Part shown: piece by piece, positions 35,861 to 43,256 of the stretch
Numbering within the stretch: position 1 is the first letter of the stretch
Layout of the letters: each line of letters starts with the position of its first letter
Source: JAPKYZ01 sp033763835
GTDB lineage: Bacteria > Acidobacteriota > Terriglobia > Bryobacterales > Bryobacteraceae
NCBI GenBank assembly: GCA_033763835.1
Contig: JANRJS010000007.1
Location: 62,001-126,000 of the forward strand
Reading direction: 5' to 3'
DNA length: 64,000 bases
Made by a program: the position numbers and the translations under genes
Notes under the pieces: model-generated
Seen by the model: the letters and a program-made list of their open reading frames with translations, nothing else
What the model was told of the DNA's origin: nothing
The model's database searches: none

Positions 35861-36565
35861 ATGACTCCCACCCAAGACCTAACGCTCGCCGGATTAGTAC
35901 ACGACCTCCGCAACGTCTTCGAAACGCTCAGCGACGCGGCGGAAGCGTTGTCCGACGATCCGAAATGGGCGCGGACGGCGGCGGCGATTTCGCGGGCGGT
36001 GGACCGGGGCCAGCGGATCGCGGCGAGCTTCCAGGAATCGGTGCAGACGTTCGACCTCGACGTGATCGTGCGCAACGCCACGCAAGCGACGCTCGACTTC
36101 CGAGCCGCTTCGCACCTGCCGGAACTGCGCTTCGAAACCGGAATCGAGCCCGGCATCCGTTTGGCCGGCCAGCCGGGCGCTTGGGAACGCGTACTGGTGA
36201 ATCTGTTCGTGAACGCCGCGCACGCCATGCCCGAAGGGGGCGACATCGCGATTCGCGCGCGACGAACCGGCGGCTTTGTCGAATTAGCGGTTAGCGATAC
36301 CGGGCCGGGGATCGCCCCGTCGATCCTTCCCGAACTGTTTAAGCCGGGATTCTCTACCCGCCGCGCGCACTCGGGGCTGGGATTGTCGATCGTCGATTCC
36401 ATCGTGCGCGCTCACGGCGGAACCGTGGAAGCGGGCAATCGGGAGGACCGCCGCGGCGCGCGGTTCACGATTCGGATTCCGGATTCACAGGCCGCGATAC
36501 CCTTGGAGCCGCACCCCGTGGCGGTGGAGGGCCTGGCGGACTCTCGGGTCGACGAGTGCGCGTAG
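35861..36565 (+). CDS. soluble histidine kinase lacking a sensor domain
   Basis: A 234-residue kinase core only. His 14 in LVHDLRNVFETL is the likely phospho-acceptor, and the ATPase domain shows the N box NLFVNAAHAMP, G1 DTGPGI, F box LFKPGFST and G2 GLGLSI. No membrane segment or sensor domain precedes the core, so input must come from a partner protein. A GTG 24 bp upstream is an alternative start. It follows aroA and overlaps the convergent hpnK gene by 81 bp, an unusually long tail overlap for this window. Confidence 0.82.
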   Translation: MTPTQDLTLAGLVHDLRNVFETLSDAAEALSDDPKWARTAAAISRAVDRGQRIAASFQESVQTFDLDVIVRNATQATLDFRAASHLPELRFETGIEPGIRLAGQPGAWERVLVNLFVNAAHAMPEGGDIAIRARRTGGFVELAVSDTGPGIAPSILPELFKPGFSTRRAHSGLGLSIVDSIVRAHGGTVEAGNREDRRGARFTIRIPDSQAAIPLEPHPVAVEGLADSRVDECA

Positions 36566-37279
36566 TTCGCGCTCGCGGCTCTCTTTCAACCGGGTTTTGG
36601 CCGAACGCAGTTCTTCGCCCAGCCGGCCGGGGTGAGTCATCAACTCGGTGACCCCGGCGGGCAGCTTCTCGATCAATCGGATCAATCGCGCCGCGTCGTA
36701 GTCGCCGGTAATGGTGAAGCCGGCGAAGTAATCCGTGGTTCGGCAACCCTGCGCGTGGAGCGTGTCACGGAAAAACGGGCGCAAGCCGCCGAACGCCGCC
36801 GCCAGAGCTCGCCTGGATAACGGAATCGGCTCGCCGGTTAGCGGAAAATCGAACGGCCGCCGTACCCAGGGAATCGCAAACTCCCGGCTTAACCGGGCCA
36901 CTGCCTTCAGCACCGGAGGCCACAAGTGGGTGTGCTTATGCGTATCGAGATGCAAGGGACGCAGCCCAGTCGTGAGAATTTTTTCGATCTGCGCGCGAAG
37001 CGACGCGTACGGATCGATCTCACGGCGCGCGAGTGCGGCGAGCAGAGATGGAACGCTTTCCGGAAAGCCCGGCGCGCCGGTCAACACCAAATGGCAGCCG
37101 ACGTCGAGCGTAGGATTCTCGCGCGCGAGTTCCACCGCATGCTCGAAGGCCGCGCCCGTCGCCATCAAGGTGGTCGCCGTGAGAATTCCCTCGCGATGCG
37201 CTTCGACGATGCCCTCGTTCACATCGCGAGTGAAACCGAAATCGTCGGCGTTAACGACGAGAATGCGGGCGGCGGTCAA
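36485..37279 (-). CDS. hpnK: ChbG/HpnK-family (YdjC-like) deacetylase
   Basis: A 264-residue carbohydrate deacetylase of the YdjC fold. The metal-binding elements are VNADDFGFTRDVN at the N terminus, LDVGCHLVLTGAP near 60, HLDTHKHTHLWP near 113 and LMTHPG near 215. Relatives remove N-acetyl groups from chito-oligosaccharides or act in hopanoid synthesis (HpnK). Coupling to mlaD by ATGA and location downstream of an Mla-type lipid transporter favour an envelope-lipid role over chitin breakdown, but this is inference; no squalene-hopene cyclase is in the window. Confidence 0.85.
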   Translation of the reverse strand: MTAARILVVNADDFGFTRDVNEGIVEAHREGILTATTLMATGAAFEHAVELARENPTLDVGCHLVLTGAPGFPESVPSLLAALARREIDPYASLRAQIEKILTTGLRPLHLDTHKHTHLWPPVLKAVARLSREFAIPWVRRPFDFPLTGEPIPLSRRALAAAFGGLRPFFRDTLHAQGCRTTDYFAGFTITGDYDAARLIRLIEKLPAGVTELMTHPGRLGEELRSAKTRLKESRERELRALVDPRVRQALHRHGVRLQGYRGL

Positions 37280-38349
37280 AACAGGCCGAGTTTGATGCGG
37301 AGGAACTTCTTCGGATTGGCCCGGAAATCCTGCATCAGCCCCTTCATCTCGAAAGTGGCGCCGTTCAGGTTTTCGTAAAGCTGCTGGTTCACCAGCAGTT
37401 GGCCTAGCGTACCTTTGCCCGCGTTCAAGTTATCGATTGTGAGGTTCAGCTTGGCGAGCGTATCGTCCAGGCGCTTATGCAGCGCTTCGTCCTTCAGCAG
37501 TTTGCCCGCCGTGCCTTTGCCGGCGTTCAAATCGGCGATGACGGTGCGCAACTCGGCGATGGTCTTGCGGGTTTCGTCGTACAGAGCGGGGTCCTTCAAA
37601 AGCTTGCCCGCCGTGCCCTGCCCGGTTTGCATGCCTTCGGCGATCGCGTCTACGCGCGCCAAGGTTTTGCGGATATCCGCGTAGAGATCCTCGTCGTAGA
37701 GCAGGCGGCCCATGGTACCTTTGCCGCTATTGACGGCCTTCACCACTTTGTCCGCCTCGCCCGCGATCGAGTTGATACGGTTGTAGAGCTCTTCGTCTTT
37801 GAGAATCCGGCCGATCGACCCCTTGCCCAGTTCCACTTGCGCGACGATCGCTTCGAGGCGCTGCAAAATCAATCCCGCGGCGGCGAGCGTGGTTTTGCCC
37901 TGGCGGACCAGGTCCTCGATTTCGGTTGTCGAATCGCTGGCCAGTTCCCCGTTCGCCGGAACCGGCGTGCGCGAAGTGCCGCGCGAGATATCGATCAAGC
38001 GCGACCCGAGCAGATTCTCCGCGCCTACGGTGATTTTCGAGTCGGATGGGATCAGCGGCAAGTACCGCTCGTAAACGTTCATGTCGACGCGGATGGTGCG
38101 TCCCGGCCGGGGGTCGCCCGTGAAATCGACGCCGCGCACGTTGCCGATAGTGAGGCCGTTTAGCCTGACCGGAGCGCCTTTGGCGATTCCCGGCGCCGAA
38201 TCGAGATACGTCGAGATCACCCGGTCTTTCGAGAAGAAGCTGCGGTTCGAGGTGATTAGGAAAATCAGGGCGCCAAGCAGCAGGCAAGCCACCACCAGCA
38301 TGATCCCCACTCGAAGCTGAGCCCACTTAATCTTTTCGGCGGCTGGCAC
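37276..38349 (-). CDS. mlaD: MlaD-like MCE-domain lipid transport protein
   Basis: A 357-residue protein with one N-terminal membrane helix (VGIMLVVACLLLGALIFLI) and an MCE domain (VRLNGLTIGNVRGVDF). Five repeats of about 41 residues follow, each containing a GKGTxGxLLxD-like core (GKGSIGRILKDEELY, GKGTMGRLLYDEDLY, GQGTAGKLLKDPALY, GKGTAGKLLKDEALH, GKGTLGQLLVNQQLY). MCE proteins form hexamers that carry phospholipid across the periplasm. The repeats probably build a helical extension. It lies between mlaF (12 bp) and hpnK (ATGA). Confidence 0.9.
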   Translation of the reverse strand: MPAAEKIKWAQLRVGIMLVVACLLLGALIFLITSNRSFFSKDRVISTYLDSAPGIAKGAPVRLNGLTIGNVRGVDFTGDPRPGRTIRVDMNVYERYLPLIPSDSKITVGAENLLGSRLIDISRGTSRTPVPANGELASDSTTEIEDLVRQGKTTLAAAGLILQRLEAIVAQVELGKGSIGRILKDEELYNRINSIAGEADKVVKAVNSGKGTMGRLLYDEDLYADIRKTLARVDAIAEGMQTGQGTAGKLLKDPALYDETRKTIAELRTVIADLNAGKGTAGKLLKDEALHKRLDDTLAKLNLTIDNLNAGKGTLGQLLVNQQLYENLNGATFEMKGLMQDFRANPKKFLRIKLGLF

Positions 38350-38361
38350 TATTGGTTCCGA

Positions 38362-39168
38362 TTAGCGTTTCCCAAATTTTGACACATAGGGGTCCGTAAC
38401 CGCCTCGAATTCGGCTAGCGGCCCGGCAAAAGCGATTTTGCCTTCGCGCATGACCACGAACTTGGTGTGGCGCGCGGGACAATCGCCTTCCGGATTCGGG
38501 CCGAGGCGGTTCGTTTCGGGATTGTAGGTGAAGTTAGCCATCAACAGCCCATCTTGCACGCGATTGCTGACGATCAGCGTGGTGGTGCGCTTCAGGAAGC
38601 GCTGCTTGGCGATGAAAGTCATGATCGTATTCGCGGTGATCGGGTCGAGGCCGGCGGTGGGCGAATCGTAGATCGCCAAGGGCGGATCGGTCACCGTCGC
38701 CCGCGCGATGCCCACCCGGCGGCGCATTCCGCCCGAAAGCTCGCTGGGAAACTTTTCGAGGGTGTTACCCAGTTCGACGAACTCGAGCGCCTCGGTCACT
38801 TTCGCGCGAATTTCGTCTTCCGTGCCGCGCGCTACCATCTGATTGCGCAACGGGTACGCCACGTTGTCCGCGATGGTGAGCGAATCGAACAGGGCGCTCT
38901 CCTGAAACAGCATCCCGAGTTTGGCGCGGATGGGAAAAAGTTCGCGTTCGCCCTTCGCGGTGATGTCCTCGCCAAACAGTTCCACCCGCCCTTCATCCGG
39001 GCGGATCAGGCCCATAGCCGTTTTACACAGAACCGACTTTCCGCTGCCCGCCGCTCCCATCAAAATCCACGTTTCGCCCGCCTCCACGCGAAAGCTCAGA
39101 TGGTCGAGCGCGGGAGTGTCGCCGAACCGGACGGTGACGTTCTCGAACACCAGCACCGAGTTCGGCAT
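38362..39168 (-). CDS. mlaF: MlaF-like ABC transporter ATP-binding protein with altered catalytic residues
   Basis: A 268-residue ATPase of the Mla/Mkl type with Walker A GAAGSGKSVL, Q-loop LFQESALFDSL and signature LSGGMRRRVGIARA. Two active-site residues differ from the norm: after the Walker B Asp there is Ser instead of Glu (AIYDSPTAGLDP), and the H-loop His is replaced by Asn (LIVSNRVQDG). It would energise lipid movement by MlaE and MlaD; hydrolysis may be slow or regulated. It sits 3 bp after mlaE. Confidence 0.9.
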   Translation of the reverse strand: MPNSVLVFENVTVRFGDTPALDHLSFRVEAGETWILMGAAGSGKSVLCKTAMGLIRPDEGRVELFGEDITAKGERELFPIRAKLGMLFQESALFDSLTIADNVAYPLRNQMVARGTEDEIRAKVTEALEFVELGNTLEKFPSELSGGMRRRVGIARATVTDPPLAIYDSPTAGLDPITANTIMTFIAKQRFLKRTTTLIVSNRVQDGLLMANFTYNPETNRLGPNPEGDCPARHTKFVVMREGKIAFAGPLAEFEAVTDPYVSKFGKR

Positions 39169-39171
39169 CGG

Positions 39172-39927
39172 CTACATGTTCACGAAAATCTGGGTGACGA
39201 ATACGTCGAGGATGAACACCCAAACGGAAGCGACGACAACCGCTTGCGTAGTGGCCCGGCCCACCCCCTGCGTGCCGCCCGACGTCCGAATGCCATAAAA
39301 GCAACCGACCAGCGCGATTACGAAGGCGAACAGAAACGGCTTCAGCAACCCTTGCGCGACATCGTTATAGCCCAACGCCTGCGTCGCCGAGTTCCAATAC
39401 TGAGGCGCGGAAATATTCAGGCGCAACGCGGCGATCAGGTAACCGCCGCAAAGCCCGACGAAGTCCGCGATGATCGTCAAAAGCGGCAAGACCACGGCGA
39501 GCGCGATCATGCGCGGCGTAATTAGCTTCTGCGACGGATCCGTGCCGAGCGCCCGCATGGCGTCGATCTGTTCGGTGACTTTCATCGATCCGATTTCGCT
39601 CGCGATCCCCGAGGCGTTGCGGCCCGCGACGAGCAGCGCGGTGAGCACGGGCCCTAGCTCACGGACTAGCGTGATAGCGACGAACACTCCGGTTTGGCTG
39701 GCCGCGCCGTAGTTCGAGATCGCGCGCGACATTTGGAGCGCCATGACGATTCCCGAGAATCCGCCGATCAGCGAGACGATCGGGAGACTTCCGACGCCCA
39801 TCACGTCCATTTGCGTGAGGACGTCGTTCCAGTAACGCGGACGGCGGAAAATGTTCTTGAAAGCGCGGCCCGTTAGGTAGAAGAATTCCTGGAATTCGAG
39901 AAATGGGGCCTTCAGGAAGTCGAGCAA
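39172..39927 (-). CDS. mlaE: MlaE-like lipid ABC transporter permease
   Basis: A 251-residue permease with about five hydrophobic helices and the family signature GSMKVTEQIDAMRALGTDP near residue 137, plus RELGPVLTALLVAGR. It forms the membrane core of the Mla lipid transporter. There is no ATG before the conserved part; I chose TTG at 39927 because GGAGAGG lies just before it and the resulting length matches homologues. Confidence 0.88.
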   Translation of the reverse strand: MLDFLKAPFLEFQEFFYLTGRAFKNIFRRPRYWNDVLTQMDVMGVGSLPIVSLIGGFSGIVMALQMSRAISNYGAASQTGVFVAITLVRELGPVLTALLVAGRNASGIASEIGSMKVTEQIDAMRALGTDPSQKLITPRMIALAVVLPLLTIIADFVGLCGGYLIAALRLNISAPQYWNSATQALGYNDVAQGLLKPFLFAFVIALVGCFYGIRTSGGTQGVGRATTQAVVVASVWVFILDVFVTQIFVNM

Positions 39928-39962
39928 ACGCCTCTCCGGATGCGAACTCCGATGATAGCGCT

Positions 39963-40541
39963 CTAACTGGACGGTTCGAAGACGCGGCGGTAAATCTTCT
40001 CGATCGGCATGCCGCAGCCGATGGCCGGGAGGTCGAGCGTCGCGTCCGGTTCCAGAAGATCCGAGAACATCCACATGCCGCCCGGGTGGCGGTCGAAGCG
40101 CTCGACGTGAACCTTATCCTGATGAATCAGGCAGTAGTGCATCAAGCTGGGCAAGAGGCGATACCCTTCCCACTTCTTGCCCCGGTCGTAATCGGCGGTG
40201 GAGGGCGAGAGGATTTCGATGATCGCCGTGGGGTTGAGCAGGCTTCCACCGACGCTCTGTTCGAACTTCGGCGAACAGGCGACCGCCAGGTCCGGCGCGA
40301 CATACGCCCCATCGCGAAGCCGAACGTGCAGTCCGTTTGCGAAAACTTGGCACGGGCCGCTTTCGAGTTTTGCCGCCAACTCCGCGATTACGTTCACGGC
40401 GATCAGCGCATGCTCGCGGCTCGCCGCGACCATGGAGTACATCGCCCCGTCCCAGTAATCGCTAGGTACGCCCACAGTCTCATCGATCGCGAAAAATTGC
40501 GCTTCGCTAAGGTACGGAAATGGGAGCGGCTGCGTCGCCAT
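39963..40541 (-). CDS. Uma2-family (DUF820) endonuclease-like protein
   Basis: A 192-residue protein of the Uma2 family, a PD-(D/E)XK nuclease fold. The metal-binding pieces are YVAPDLAVAC with the Asp and IIEILSPSTADYDRGKKWEGY with the Glu and Lys. These genes are expanded in cyanobacteria, acidobacteria and planctomycetes, and their biological role is not established. The start at 40541 lies 5 bp after truB on the same strand, which suggests co-transcription. Confidence 0.85.
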   Translation of the reverse strand: MATQPLPFPYLSEAQFFAIDETVGVPSDYWDGAMYSMVAASREHALIAVNVIAELAAKLESGPCQVFANGLHVRLRDGAYVAPDLAVACSPKFEQSVGGSLLNPTAIIEILSPSTADYDRGKKWEGYRLLPSLMHYCLIHQDKVHVERFDRHPGGMWMFSDLLEPDATLDLPAIGCGMPIEKIYRRVFEPSS

Positions 40542-40546
40542 GTCCT

Positions 40547-41431
40547 TTAGAGTACGACGATCGGGTGGTAAACTCCCGGCAATCGCAACTCTCCGACCGC
40601 CACGAGGGAGCCGTCGCGCGCGATGGCCCGGGCGAGCTTGCCGGTTACCGGTTGAAACGGCGAGGAGCGGAAATCGCGCCCCTGCCGCACTTGCGACGCC
40701 GTGAGATCGTCCACGCGAACGGCGGGGAGTTCGAGCAGCATTTCGCCCGTGGGAACAAGGGCGCCTCCCACATGCTTTTCGATCTCTTCGATAGTCCGCG
40801 CTTGGGCGATCGTGAAGTCGCCGGAGCGCGTGCGCCGCAAACCGGCCAGATGCGCCCCGCAGCCGGCAAGCGCGCCCAGATCGTGCGCGATCGACCGCAC
40901 ATAGGTGCCCGCCCCGCAATCGATCTCGAAGCGCACGGCGGGCGGCGCGAATTCGACGATGTCGAACCGCGTCACTTCCACCTCGACCGCCGGAATCTCG
41001 ACGGCAATATTCTTGCGGGCGAGTTTGTAGGCCGGAGTGCCGCCGATCTTCTTCGCCGATACAGGCGGCGGTGTCTGCTCGAACCTTCCCCGGAAACGCG
41101 CCACCCATTCTTCGAGTTGTACGAGCGTGAACATCGGCTCCCGGCGTTCGCCTACGGGCTCGCCTTCGGCGTCGTAGGTGTCGGTCGCCCAACCGAACCG
41201 GATCGTCCCTTCGTACGATTTCGCCGCGCGCGTATAGAATTGCGCGAGCCGCGTCGCGCGGCCCACCACTAACGGCAACACTCCGGTGGCCATCGGGTCG
41301 AGCGTTCCCAGATGTCCGACCTTCTTTGTACCGGCGATGCGGCGGATTTTGTTCACCACATCGTGGGAGGTCCAACCGGCGGGTTTATCGACGACCAGCA
41401 CGCCGTCAATTGAGCTCGTTTCTTCTAACAC
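40547..41431 (-). CDS. truB: tRNA pseudouridine(55) synthase
   Basis: A 294-residue TruB enzyme that makes pseudouridine 55 in the T loop of tRNA. The catalytic Asp 45 is in GHLGTLDPMATGVLP. The opening GVLVVDKPAGWTSHDVV and YEGTIRFGWATDTYDAEG, GTYVRSIAHDLG are family markers, and a C-terminal PUA-like part is present. It begins at GTG, 14 bp from the GTG of the divergent ABC exporter. Confidence 0.95.
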   Translation of the reverse strand: MLEETSSIDGVLVVDKPAGWTSHDVVNKIRRIAGTKKVGHLGTLDPMATGVLPLVVGRATRLAQFYTRAAKSYEGTIRFGWATDTYDAEGEPVGERREPMFTLVQLEEWVARFRGRFEQTPPPVSAKKIGGTPAYKLARKNIAVEIPAVEVEVTRFDIVEFAPPAVRFEIDCGAGTYVRSIAHDLGALAGCGAHLAGLRRTRSGDFTIAQARTIEEIEKHVGGALVPTGEMLLELPAVRVDDLTASQVRQGRDFRSSPFQPVTGKLARAIARDGSLVAVGELRLPGVYHPIVVL

Positions 41432-41445
41432 GCGAAAATACCATT

Positions 41446-43227
41446 GTGGAAGAAGACCTCGGCGGAAAGCTATACGACTGGCGGCTGCTTAAGCGGCTGG
41501 CGCGCTATCTCGCGCCGGGTTGGCGCACGATCGCCGGGGCGGTAGCCGCTTTACTCACCGGAGCGGCCTGCGAAGCGCTGCGGCCGATTCTCACGAAGAC
41601 CGCCATCGACCGTTTCATCGCGCCCGCGACCGAAGGTTCGGTCCTCGCCGAAGCGGCGGCGGCGGGACTCGCGGCAATCGCGGCATTTTATTTGCTCGCC
41701 CTCATCGTTGAAGTCGCCGCCGAGTTCATCCAAGGCCTGTTGATGACCGTCACCGGCCAGCGCGCCATGTTCGCCTTGCGCCGCGACTTGTTCGCGCACC
41801 TGCAGCGGCTCGACGTCTCCTATTTCGACCGCACTCCCGTCGGCCGCATCGTCACCCGGCTCACCAACGACGTCGATGCGCTGAACGAACTGTTCTCCTC
41901 GGGCCTCGCCACCATCTTCGGCGACTTTGTGATGCTGTCAATCGTCGTCGCCGTGATGTTCACTATGAACGCCACGATGACGCTGCTGCTACTCGCCATG
42001 CTGCCCTTCGTCGTCCTGGCGGCGATGGTCTTCCGGCGCAGTGTCGCCGCCAGCTATCGGCGCACACGCGTCGCGGTGGCGCGCATCAACGCATATCTGC
42101 AAGAACACCTCAACGGAATGTCCGTCGTGCAGTTATTTGACCGCGAGAAAGGCTCGCGCGACGAGTTCGAGGAGATCAACCGGGAACACATGCTGGCGTT
42201 TAAGGAATCGGTATTCGCCTACGGCTGGTTCTATCCGGTGGTCGAGTTTTTGAGCGTGCTTTCGCTCGCGATGCTGCTCGCCTACGGCGGCTATTCCGCC
42301 GAGCGTACTGGGATCACGCTCGGGTCGATGATCGCGTTCTTCCAATACGGCCTGCGCTTTTTCCGGCCCATCCAGGATTTGAGCGAGAAGTACAACATCC
42401 TACAAGCGGCGATGGCGGCGGCCGAACGGGTGTTTGGGTTGCTCGACACGCCGGTCGCGATCGTCGCGCCGGAGAAGCCCGCGCCCGCTCCGGCGGCGGG
42501 AGAGCCGATTGAGTTCGACCGGGTCTGGTTCGCTTATAAAGCCGACGATTGGGTGCTGCGCGACGTGAGTTTCACGATCGCGCCGGGCGAGACCATCGCC
42601 GTCGTCGGCCACACCGGCGCGGGCAAGACAACGCTGATGAGCCTGCTGCTGCGGTACTACGATGTCCAACGAGGAGCGATCCGGTTGGGCGGGCGCGACA
42701 TTCGCGAGTACTCGCCGCTCGATCTGCGTTCGCGCTTCGGTGTAGTGCTGCAAGACCCGCACCTGTTCACCGGTACGCTCGGCGAAAACGTTCGCTTGGG
42801 CACCGACGGCATCGCCGAAGCCCGGATGCGGGATGCGGCGGAGCGCGTGAACTTACTCGATTTCGTCGATTCGCTGCCCGCGCGGTTCGATCATCCCGTC
42901 GCCGAACGCGGCGCGGGCCTTTCCACCGGGCAGAAACAATTGGTGAGCTTTGCCCGGGCGTTGGCGCATTCGCCCGCGTATCTGATTCTCGACGAAGCGA
43001 CGTCGAGCGTCGATACCGAAACGGAACTGCGGATTCGCGAGGCGCTCGATCGGCTCGTCGAAGGGCGCACGTCGATCGTGATCGCTCATCGCCTCTCCAC
43101 CATCCAGCGCGCGGACCGGATTCTCGTCATGCACAAAGGGCAGTTGCGGGAATCGGGATCGCATCAGGAATTGCTTGCCCAGCGCGGCATTTACTACCGG
43201 CTGTACCAGCTTCAGTATCGCGATTAG
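41446..43227 (+). CDS. ABC exporter, fused permease and ATPase (MsbA/MdlB-like)
   Basis: A 593-residue half-transporter. An N-terminal six-helix domain (about residues 1-310) carries the intracellular segment LQRLDVSYFDRTPVGRIVTR. The ATPase has Walker A GHTGAGKTTL, signature LSTGQKQL, Walker B YLILDEATSSVD and H-loop IAHRLSTI, all intact. It works as a homo- or heterodimer exporting lipid, peptide or drug. No ATG exists near the family start; GTG at 41446 gives the usual length, whereas the first ATG lies deep in truB. Confidence 0.88.
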   Translation: MEEDLGGKLYDWRLLKRLARYLAPGWRTIAGAVAALLTGAACEALRPILTKTAIDRFIAPATEGSVLAEAAAAGLAAIAAFYLLALIVEVAAEFIQGLLMTVTGQRAMFALRRDLFAHLQRLDVSYFDRTPVGRIVTRLTNDVDALNELFSSGLATIFGDFVMLSIVVAVMFTMNATMTLLLLAMLPFVVLAAMVFRRSVAASYRRTRVAVARINAYLQEHLNGMSVVQLFDREKGSRDEFEEINREHMLAFKESVFAYGWFYPVVEFLSVLSLAMLLAYGGYSAERTGITLGSMIAFFQYGLRFFRPIQDLSEKYNILQAAMAAAERVFGLLDTPVAIVAPEKPAPAPAAGEPIEFDRVWFAYKADDWVLRDVSFTIAPGETIAVVGHTGAGKTTLMSLLLRYYDVQRGAIRLGGRDIREYSPLDLRSRFGVVLQDPHLFTGTLGENVRLGTDGIAEARMRDAAERVNLLDFVDSLPARFDHPVAERGAGLSTGQKQLVSFARALAHSPAYLILDEATSSVDTETELRIREALDRLVEGRTSIVIAHRLSTIQRADRILVMHKGQLRESGSHQELLAQRGIYYRLYQLQYRD

Positions 43228-43256
43228 GAACGGGCGGCCTGAGCGCAGGTTTCCTA
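43225..43256. terminator. possible two-way terminator between convergent genes
   Basis: The 26-bp gap between the ABC exporter and TonB receptor 2 plus both stop codons can fold: TAGGAA (43225-43230) pairs with TTCCTA (43251-43256), enclosing CCTG/CAGG. Stem ends are AT-rich and no clear T run follows, so support is modest. Part of the symmetry comes from both genes using TAG. Confidence 0.35.

Noticed and set aside
39694..39927. Later ATG as start of mlaE
   Set aside because: The first ATG removes the N-terminal helix; the TTG at 39927 has a GGAGAGG site and restores the normal length.
41326..41445. ATG start for the ABC exporter inside truB
   Set aside because: The extra 40 residues are antisense truB sequence, Arg-rich and unlike an exporter N terminus; GTG 41446 gives the family length.
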